From: Gelidibacter sediminis
GTDB lineage: Bacteria > Bacteroidota > Bacteroidia > Flavobacteriales > Flavobacteriaceae
Length of the DNA stretch: 64,000 nucleotides
Direction: 5' to 3'
Assembly: GCF_004364975.1 (NCBI RefSeq)
Contig: NZ_SOBW01000008.1
Coordinates: 1,114,610 to 1,178,609, forward strand
The notes beneath the pieces were generated by a model. The model was not told the origin of the DNA. It ran no database searches and was given only the letters and a program-made list of their open reading frames with translations. This document shows, in pieces, positions 45,861 to 54,200 of this stretch; position 1 is the stretch's first letter; each line of letters begins with the position of its first letter. Made by a program: the position numbers and the translations under genes.

Positions 45861-48299
45861 TTAGAACAAGTTTGTAACATATTGTGGATATTGCTCTTTA
45901 AAACTCAAAATAGCTTTAGACAACGAGCTATTTGGATTTTGAAATTGAATGTAGCAATTTTCCATACTTCGAGTAATTGCCATTAACACCCAAGTTGCAG
46001 CATACATTTCTCGTCTTTTCTCTGGTGTTAACTGATCAAATAAAGTTTCCAACAAATAATTATCCGCATCATTTTCAAGCGTTTTTTGTTCAAAAAACTC
46101 ATCTAAATTGAAACACATTACAGACCAAGCCTCAATACCGCGACAAGATTCATAGTAAATAGAACGTACAGATAAAGCTCCTGGTGGACTTAATTTCCTT
46201 TTATCAACATTACCCGTTGTATTCCAAAAAACTAAATCTCCTATTGCGACTTTTGCTTTATCAATTAGTACCCATTCTCCTTTTGTTTTATTATTATCCT
46301 TAACAATATTGTCATATTCATTGACTGCTACAGATGTGTCTTCATCTATTTCAATACCATTATTACTACCACTCTCTGCTGCTGTTAAAAGCAGTAACGA
46401 TTCGTAGTTTGTACATCCTTGTCTTTCCCCAATTGTTTTTAGTCTCTTAATTGCTTCAACTTGTTTGTCAGAAGTAAATGAATAATCTATAAATACATTA
46501 CCATGATCATCTGTATCTAATGGTTCAATATTAAGGTCTATTTCATACCAATCTGCTATATGATTTGCAAGAGCTGCAATAGCAGGTTTCATTCTATATG
46601 ATTTACGTTTTTTAGTATATCTGTAAAAATCAATATTTTGGTTTCTTGATACGTGCCAATCACATAATTGAGCATATCTAATTAACTGTTCCTTACCTCC
46701 ATTAGCAATTACAATATTATTACTACCAAAAATGCTATATAAGATATCCCGTTCTAATGGATGGCAATCTTGTGCTTCATCAATATATGCTATTCTACCT
46801 GCTCTAAACCCCCCTAAACCTTTTTTATAACGTGTTTTTAGCTTTTCAAAATTTATCTTACCACTACCATCTTTTTCAAGAATTTGGGGATTTAAGGCCA
46901 TTACATTTTCTAATAAATCATATTTATTAACTACATCCATATCACTTAAAAATGCATCTAAATTAGAAGCTGCTTGAAGGATACGTTCCAATACCTTATG
47001 ATAGTCCTTCAAAAAAACGTTTGAACTTTCAAGATTACCAAGCTTTTGTACTTTATCATTTCTATAAAATTTGAATTGTTTAGCTGTTTCTTCTTTATTT
47101 GGTAAACTTTTTAAAGATTCTTGTAGATATTGAATAAATAAAATAGCTTCTCGTCTTACACCCTCTGAAGTAGTCCATTTACTTTGAACATACATTAAAA
47201 GTTTAGCTAAACTAATATCATATTCTTTAAGACGTATGGCATTAAAATATTGTTGAATCTCAACCCATCTGGAATCTAAAGTCGCTGTTAACTCATTTAT
47301 TCGTTGTTCAGTAAGTAATAAAAGAACCCCTAACTTTTTTGCTACACCATAAAAATATCCGTGAATTGTATATGTAGTTGTTGGTTGTTTTTCTTTTCTT
47401 TCCTCTGGTGATAATCGATTTGTAAAACTTTGAATTTGAGAAGCAATGTCATAAACTAAAACATGATTATAAGTTAAAAACACCCCTTTTCGTCCTTCAA
47501 GACTTAATCTTAACATCCATTTTAGGATATCTGATGATTTACCTGTTCCTGCTTTTCCGTTTACCTCAACTAATTTTTCTCCAATATTGTCATAAGCTTT
47601 AGATGAAGCATCATCTAACTTATTCTGTATACGATCTATTTTCTTTTTAGTGATATATCCATCTCTACTATCTTTTGAGGCTCGCTCAAATATTTGCCTT
47701 ATCTGTACCTCAAAAAGATCATCACTATCAAACCAATTGCTATATCCTGGCCATTTGAAATAATGATTTAATTTTATTACATCTTCAACCTTATCATAAG
47801 TGAATTGGTTATCGATAATTATATTTTTTGAATAATAAGAATGTGATTTATTCTTTATCCAGATAATGGGATGTACAGTGATATGCTTTCTCTCCATTCC
47901 ACAATTACTGCTTAAATAATTGGTTAAACCCCATTTCATTTTATTTGCATTATCTTCAAAATCGATAAATGCACCATCGATATCTACCAAACCACCTTCA
48001 ACAGTAATTTTGGAATTGTAATATTCATTTATTATTGATACAGCAATGATTTGATTTTTGACATAAAATCTATCATCATTAGTTTCTACCCTGTACCAAC
48101 TTTTTTCCTTTTTTGGAATATTCAACAAAACAATGAAGTCTATACTTGTCTGTGAGGATACTGATACCGGGAAATTATTTAATACAATTACTTCTGCCTC
48201 TTTACAGGTTTCATTTAACTTTTCTATAACCGATTCTTTAAAAGTATCGTAATCTAAATGTGCATTGGTACCGTTAATTTTTAAAAAGTTAAATTCCAT
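45861..48299 (-). CDS. Superfamily 1 helicase-like ATPase with NERD-like N-terminus
   Basis: This 812-residue protein has Walker A GKAGTGKS at residues 248-255, Walker B/motif II AYIDEAQDCHP near residue 506, and a motif VI-like MAITRSMENCYI near the C-terminus. This matches UvrD/Rep-type helicases. Residues 1-200 resemble a nuclease-related (NERD) domain (SIDFIVLLNIP), but the expected E-x-K is replaced by SIINEY, so nuclease activity is doubtful. It starts 17 bp after the Argonaute stop, indicating a joint function such as unwinding nucleic acid for, or loading by, the Argonaute. Confidence 0.8.
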   Translation of the reverse strand: MEFNFLKINGTNAHLDYDTFKESVIEKLNETCKEAEVIVLNNFPVSVSSQTSIDFIVLLNIPKKEKSWYRVETNDDRFYVKNQIIAVSIINEYYNSKITVEGGLVDIDGAFIDFEDNANKMKWGLTNYLSSNCGMERKHITVHPIIWIKNKSHSYYSKNIIIDNQFTYDKVEDVIKLNHYFKWPGYSNWFDSDDLFEVQIRQIFERASKDSRDGYITKKKIDRIQNKLDDASSKAYDNIGEKLVEVNGKAGTGKSSDILKWMLRLSLEGRKGVFLTYNHVLVYDIASQIQSFTNRLSPEERKEKQPTTTYTIHGYFYGVAKKLGVLLLLTEQRINELTATLDSRWVEIQQYFNAIRLKEYDISLAKLLMYVQSKWTTSEGVRREAILFIQYLQESLKSLPNKEETAKQFKFYRNDKVQKLGNLESSNVFLKDYHKVLERILQAASNLDAFLSDMDVVNKYDLLENVMALNPQILEKDGSGKINFEKLKTRYKKGLGGFRAGRIAYIDEAQDCHPLERDILYSIFGSNNIVIANGGKEQLIRYAQLCDWHVSRNQNIDFYRYTKKRKSYRMKPAIAALANHIADWYEIDLNIEPLDTDDHGNVFIDYSFTSDKQVEAIKRLKTIGERQGCTNYESLLLLTAAESGSNNGIEIDEDTSVAVNEYDNIVKDNNKTKGEWVLIDKAKVAIGDLVFWNTTGNVDKRKLSPPGALSVRSIYYESCRGIEAWSVMCFNLDEFFEQKTLENDADNYLLETLFDQLTPEKRREMYAATWVLMAITRSMENCYIQFQNPNSSLSKAILSFKEQYPQYVTNLF

Positions 48300-48316
48300 T
48301 TAATAAAGTTTTAGAT

Positions 48317-50404
48317 TTACAAAAACCACAATTTATTTTTAGCTTCTTCTTTAATATCGTTTTGGAAACGTGGTACTAATTGAGCCACCATTTCTGGGTA
48401 TCTAATGGTTATTGGTACGTTTTGAGGTTTTAATGATTTCCAATACAGTCTGCTGAATTGAAAAACTTGGGTGAGCAATTCTGTAATGATGTTATCATCT
48501 TCAAAAGCATCATCATTAGGGCTGCTCATACTTACCTTAATTGGAAATGGGAAACCGTCGGAATCAAAAAAACGTTCTTCTTCAAACCTACCGTTATTGA
48601 ATAGTAAAAATTTACGTTCTCCTAATCTAACAAATGTTCCACTGTAAGGCATTAGATTATTTTCAAAATCGGTATCATAAGCTATGATGTCTTTCGATTC
48701 TGTTTTGTTGATATTTAAGATGTAAATAGGTTTATTCTCCAGATTGAGTTTATGCATTCCTTCTAATATGGGTTGCATTTCTCGTTTACTCATTTCTTTG
48801 TAAAAATGGATGACTATTTTATCGGCTTCGGATTGAGTAAAGAATTTACGGATTGCTGAAATAATACTTCCTGCTAACAAGTCTGTTTCGTTTTTTGAAA
48901 AACAATCGAACTTATTGAAAATACCGTTGTTTTGAAAGCTGAATGCACTTGCTACATAGCGGTGTTTATGATCTTGATTTGTAAATGCACCTACACCGAT
49001 AACCAATTCTTTTTTCTCGGTTACTGCCAGTTTCCAAGGTTTCCCTCCTAATTTGGCGTGAATAGCTAATGAAATGTTATTTAAGTGCCATTGGTAATTG
49101 GTAATATTTCGTTGTAAATCTTCAAAATCAATCGCTTGGGTCATAATACCTTCATCTAAACACAATTCTTTTACCTGATAATAAATGTTTTTAAGCTGCG
49201 GATTGGATTCAAACCTTGTAAATGGACTAATATAAAATGCTAAATAAGCTACTGATGTATCCCATTCTAACTCATTTAATTTCTGTTCTATCTCTGGAAT
49301 TGGATTTTCCTTATTTTCAAATTCAATAAAATGGTTAGGTGCTGAATTTACTGGAATGTCAATAAAGCTTTTTAATCCTTTATAATAATTACCTGTTCCG
49401 TTTTTTAGATAGCCCCATAGCTTTTTAATTGTTGCTTCGTGGTCTTTATGATAAATAAAAAAGAATTTAATGTTTGGATTGGGTGGTCTAAAATATGGTC
49501 TGTATCTGTTTAACTCTAATTTAGGTGTTATACCAGTTTGCTTGTTGCCTTGTGCGTCTTTGCCATATTCCAACAAACCTTTTTCTTTTTCTATATGACC
49601 AATTCTATTTAAAGGTGCATCGATAAATTCCTCACTTCTAAAATCACATATTTGTTTGAAACTATCCGTTAAAAGATGCTCTTTGGTAAAATCCTCTATT
49701 TTTTTGAGGTATTTGATGTATCTGTTTTTTGTTTTTTTAAGTTCAAATGGAATGTTTAAATCTCTTTGCAGCTCTCTGTTAAGAATTGGTAATAGTTCCT
49801 CTAAAATAAGGCTGTTGTAAAAGGTTTCTTTTTGAGGTGTGTCTGTCTCCATTTGAAAATTCACTACTTGATTTCTAAAAATAGCTTTAGTAATCAGATG
49901 TGTATACTCTAATTCTTGAACTGATTTTTTTAGGATTTTAGATGTACCATCGAATGCTACTACCAACTCGGGATGATCTGATACTTCGGCAATTTGTATT
50001 TTTAATGTAAACTTATCGTAATAGTGATAGTCTTTATGATATTCATCTTTACTTAATACCCAAACTTGCCTGTCTTTTAATACGCCGTTTTTACGATTTA
50101 CAATGTTTAGGTTATCAAAATGCTCTTTAATTTGTGCGTTTAAAAACTGCTTGTATAAATTGAGATTGTAATTGTTGCAATCTACTTTTAGTGGTTTAAA
50201 GCCTTCTCTGGGTTTGGTAAAGGTGGTGTATATTTCCTCTGCTTCCTCTAACTCCTCATTGCTAAACACCTCTGTTATTGTACTTGGAAACTTCCTATGG
50301 TGAATGGTATCTACTCCATCTACTTTGTTGAGCGATACATAAAAGGTTAATAGTTTACGTGGCCAATTGAAGTTAAGTATGTTGAATTTTAGGTGTTCTT
50401 GCAT
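48317..50404 (-). CDS. Long prokaryotic Argonaute (PIWI) protein, apparently catalytically inactive
   Basis: This 695-residue protein has a PIWI domain at about residues 380-690. The hallmark NISLAIHAKLGGKPWKL (443-459) precedes the strand ELVIGVGAF. The later strands KIVIHFYKEMSK (529-540), MPYSGTFVRLGERKFLLF and YWKSLKPQNVPITIRYP (654-670) follow the family order. The DEDX tetrad is not recognisable: the first Asp position is Gly (IGVG), and the RDG position reads FYK. The upstream 380 residues would hold N, PAZ-like and MID regions. Inactive Argonautes typically guide binding and trigger partner effectors. It lies 101 bp after the PP2C gene and 17 bp before the helicase gene. Confidence 0.8.
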   Translation of the reverse strand: MQEHLKFNILNFNWPRKLLTFYVSLNKVDGVDTIHHRKFPSTITEVFSNEELEEAEEIYTTFTKPREGFKPLKVDCNNYNLNLYKQFLNAQIKEHFDNLNIVNRKNGVLKDRQVWVLSKDEYHKDYHYYDKFTLKIQIAEVSDHPELVVAFDGTSKILKKSVQELEYTHLITKAIFRNQVVNFQMETDTPQKETFYNSLILEELLPILNRELQRDLNIPFELKKTKNRYIKYLKKIEDFTKEHLLTDSFKQICDFRSEEFIDAPLNRIGHIEKEKGLLEYGKDAQGNKQTGITPKLELNRYRPYFRPPNPNIKFFFIYHKDHEATIKKLWGYLKNGTGNYYKGLKSFIDIPVNSAPNHFIEFENKENPIPEIEQKLNELEWDTSVAYLAFYISPFTRFESNPQLKNIYYQVKELCLDEGIMTQAIDFEDLQRNITNYQWHLNNISLAIHAKLGGKPWKLAVTEKKELVIGVGAFTNQDHKHRYVASAFSFQNNGIFNKFDCFSKNETDLLAGSIISAIRKFFTQSEADKIVIHFYKEMSKREMQPILEGMHKLNLENKPIYILNINKTESKDIIAYDTDFENNLMPYSGTFVRLGERKFLLFNNGRFEEERFFDSDGFPFPIKVSMSSPNDDAFEDDNIITELLTQVFQFSRLYWKSLKPQNVPITIRYPEMVAQLVPRFQNDIKEEAKNKLWFL

Positions 50405-50457
50405 AGGTATTGAGGGGTTTTTTATTATTTACATATAGTTTTATTTAGTTTTTTAAA

Positions 50458-50490
50458 GATTGCCACGTCGCTACGCTTCTCGCAATGACA
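50458..50490. repeat. REP-like short interspersed repeat
   Basis: The sequence ATTGCCACGTCGCTACGCTT, continuing CTCGCAATGACA, matches the widespread GTCATTGCGAG..GCAATC type of repeat, with ATTGC / GCAAT ends. It lies in the 101-bp gap between the PP2C and Argonaute genes. No second copy was seen in the window. Confidence 0.65.
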
Positions 50491-50505
50491 GCTGTTCTAT
50501 TTTTT

Positions 50506-51207
50506 TTAGTTTATCAATATCAAAGAATAGTTATCTTTTGCTGTTTCTTTTAATTTATCATCTAATACAGCTAGAATGTCATCCACATTTTTTTCTGAAT
50601 TTATGACATCTAACAATTGATGGTTGCTTAAAACATCTGTCACTCCATCGGAAGCTAAAATGATATAATCTCCTTGTTCAAAATCTTCAATGCGTTTGTA
50701 ATCAATCTTTGCTTTTTTAATATCATTTTGAATTGCTCTGGTAACAATGTGATTGTACTTTTTTGCACTATTGGCCTCAACAAAGACCTTATTTTCAATT
50801 AATTCATTTTTTAAATTGTGTTCCACAGATTCAAAACCTATTTGTTCATTTTTTATGTGCCAAATTTTTACATCACCTATCCAAAAACAGTGTAAATCTC
50901 CATTATCTTGAATTACACCTCCTAAAGTTGCACCCATATTTGAATCTTGTTTTTTATTTTCTGTTGCCAACGCTCTTGTTACTTCTTCAACAGCTAACTG
51001 GATGCTGCTTTTGTCATAGCTATTCTGAATCTTTAATATTTCATATAGATTATTTACAATAAAATTAGCAGCATATTCTCCGTTCTTATAACCACCCATG
51101 CCGTCTGCTAACAGGAATATCTCTTTATCAAGCCCCATGTTCTTTATAAAGACTACATCTTGGTTAGATTTACGTGCCCCTTTATTTGTAATAAAATTAC
51201 TATTCAT
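50506..51207 (-). CDS. PP2C-family protein phosphatase
   Basis: A protein of about 233 residues from the ATG at 51207, chosen because the PP2C fold begins right after it (NKGARKSNQD). Motifs are LLADGMGGYKNGEYAA, GATLGGVIQDNGDLHCFWIGD, IILASDGVTDVLSN and the final DNYSLILIN. All metal-binding Asp residues of the family are present, so it should be active. It overlaps the HerA-like gene by 8 bp. It is the natural partner to reverse Ser/Thr phosphorylation by the kinase gene of the same operon. Confidence 0.88.
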   Translation of the reverse strand: MNSNFITNKGARKSNQDVVFIKNMGLDKEIFLLADGMGGYKNGEYAANFIVNNLYEILKIQNSYDKSSIQLAVEEVTRALATENKKQDSNMGATLGGVIQDNGDLHCFWIGDVKIWHIKNEQIGFESVEHNLKNELIENKVFVEANSAKKYNHIVTRAIQNDIKKAKIDYKRIEDFEQGDYIILASDGVTDVLSNHQLLDVINSEKNVDDILAVLDDKLKETAKDNYSLILIN

Positions 51208-54200
51208 CTTTTTTAACTGCATTGATTGTTGCTCCACCATGTTTTGTTACTCTTGGTCTTGTTATTATTTTTACAGGTTGATTTGTTACCCTTTTATCGT
51301 TTGCTTTAGAAGCCCATAAAAACCCCTCTCCTGGTTTTAAAATACTCATATCTGCTGGTGTCAATGTTGCCAGTTGTGTAATGGATTTTTGAATATGTTT
51401 TAACCATTGTGGGCTATTAAACTTATGCAATAATACTATTGAGCTTAATTCAATAATTTCATTAGGTAAACTAGGTGGATCTTGACTTGCAATTAATATG
51501 CTCACCCCTTTGTGTCTCATTTCTCTTATGGCCGTAACAATATTTCCAGTCAACTCTTTATTATCCATGTATTTATGAGCTTCATCAAAAACAATAAACT
51601 TATTAAATTGATTTTCTGAACTGTTTGTTGCAGAAAAAATATCTAATGCTGTTACAAATAAGCCTAATGCCTGATCTTTATGGATAAACTCATCTCTCAT
51701 ATCAATAATAATGAGTTTTGATGGCTGTAAATAATTGGCTAAATGATTGACATCCTTTACGTATTTTGAGGCAAACCTAATTCTACGGATAGCTAATGTT
51801 TTATCTCTTTTAGACAAAAGTTCACTATCACTTATTGCTTGATTTAATGTTGCTACATTTAAGTTATTGGTATCAAATAACTCTTCTAAAAGGAAATTGA
51901 TTTCATTAATATAATCTGACGTATTACCCACTGCATTCATTAAAAACTGCCAATCCTTTATTGATAATTCATTAGGATTAAACAATAACGGCGCCACCTC
52001 AACAGATGGAAATTGATTTCTACGTTCTTCCACTTTACGTTCAGGACATAGGATTATGATATCATCTATACTATCCGGCTCTACATTATAAACGTCCTTT
52101 AAAATCCTCAATTCGTTAGGCTGGTCGTTAGGCTGAATCATTGATGTAAACTCTGGTTCGTAATCCATACTCTCACTGTAATGAAATATTACTCCCGCAA
52201 GTGGTGATGGCAACTTATTGACATTACTGAATTGCTTTAATACCATTTCAGTTAAGGTTCCGATGGAATAACTTTTTCCGCCACCTTGTACTCCAAATAG
52301 ACTCATTGTATTAACCCCACTTAAATCAATAGCGATTTTTTTGTTTTGATGCGCTGTTTCACCCAAAATCCCATATTGTGAAGATGGTTTAGAGTTACCT
52401 ATAAATATTTCAAAATTTGGTTCTGAATATGGTTTTTCTGTACTTTTTATTTTACTATCACTAGGTGTAACAATAGGTTCTTGAGGCTCATTCACCTTTT
52501 CTTGTTCTTGAATCGAATCGTTTGACTGAATCGATTTTCCTTCAGGCTTTACATCTACTACTTCAGAATTGTTAGCTTGCTCTTCTTGAGGTTTATTTTC
52601 CGGTTCAATGCGTGATGGTGCTTTTTTAAGCTTTTGAATAAATGTTTTCATTTTATTGTCAACACCTAAAGCTTCTACTAACTCCCTGCCCAAGTCATCT
52701 CCTTCTAATCGAATGGTATTTAAATCGGAATCTGGATCTAAAATATCTTCGATTAAATCTTTGCCTATGGTAAACATGGTTATATCGCCATCAACTATTT
52801 CTTTGAGATGTTTTTTTGATGTAGAAAAATCGTAAATAACACCTACTTTATTGAACTTTAAACTATAGCCTAAATCTAAATCCAATAAGAAGTCGTTATA
52901 ATTATCGTATACCAAATCACTCAAGTAGTTATAACGGTTTGACCTATTTATATAAAAGCCAAGTAATCCACGTAGCTCCTTATTTTTTATTTCCCTATCC
53001 AACCTATCGTTAGAGAGATTGTATTGTGGGTCGAAATGGAATCTTAATACCTCTATAGTGTTTTCAATCTGTTCCTTCATTTTCATTTTCAGGTCTTCAC
53101 GTTCTGTTTCATTAAGCGCCTTCCTGCACTTAATTTCTATAACAGTAATAAGAATTTCTTTTTTCTCTAGGTCTAGAGATACCAACAAACTATCTGCCCT
53201 ACTTTTACTTTCAAAACTATTCTGGTTAAATAAATTTTGATGTAAATCGATAGGTATTAAAATGCCGTTTTCTAAAAATCCTTTCTTTTCCAACACCCTC
53301 TTTGTAAAAGCAGAACCAATTACCTCGAATGCCTGGTTTTTAGATGAGTTGAGTTGTAGTACCAGTGAGCTACTTAAAGCCCTTAAATCTTCCAAAAGGG
53401 ATTTAATTTTTACTTGATGTTCTTCATTGTGAATGTCCAAGTCAAACTCCTTAAAATGAGGTCCTATTAACCCTAGTACCTCTGATGTTGGCCTTGTAGT
53501 AAGATAAGATGATATTCCTGAAACTTCTTCACCAGGTACATAATCTAATAAAAATGGAATATCCTCACCATTTGAGGGTTGGTCATATACCTCTGGCCCC
53601 ATATTCTTATCAAATGTTACCACCCAGTCTGAATAATCATGTAAGTGGGTTATTAACACTTTATCCCTTTCATTCAATACCATTTGTGTTGATGGAATTG
53701 CCTCTGTATATTCTAATTTTAAAGCACAACTTGTAAAGGATTGCATGTTCTCAAATAATTGAATACCCAATTGACCAAGATTACTATAAACTATTGGTAA
53801 GTTATTACCCTTAATAAATCTATTCCATTTAAATCTATTGTCATCGTTCTCAACATTCACCGTATAATCCGTAACAATGCCATTCACATAGAAATTTCTA
53901 GTGTCTAAATCTGGTTTTACCAATTCAATTTTTATTGGAAATGGGCTTATTAAAAAACTAATATGCGCATTGAACTTCAATGGATTCTTTAAATAATCAG
54001 AAATGTTATTTATTGAAAATCTTAATTTAGGAAACAATCTGTTTTTGGATGGCTGCGAAAATGCTTCGGCTTCTTCAGAAATTGTTGATTGTGGATTTAA
54101 TAGGCTTTTAAGTGCATCTCCATGCTCTATGATCTTATCACTATCCTTAAATAATCTTATCTCATATTTTATGGCACTAAATTCATTTTCTTTTTCCAAT

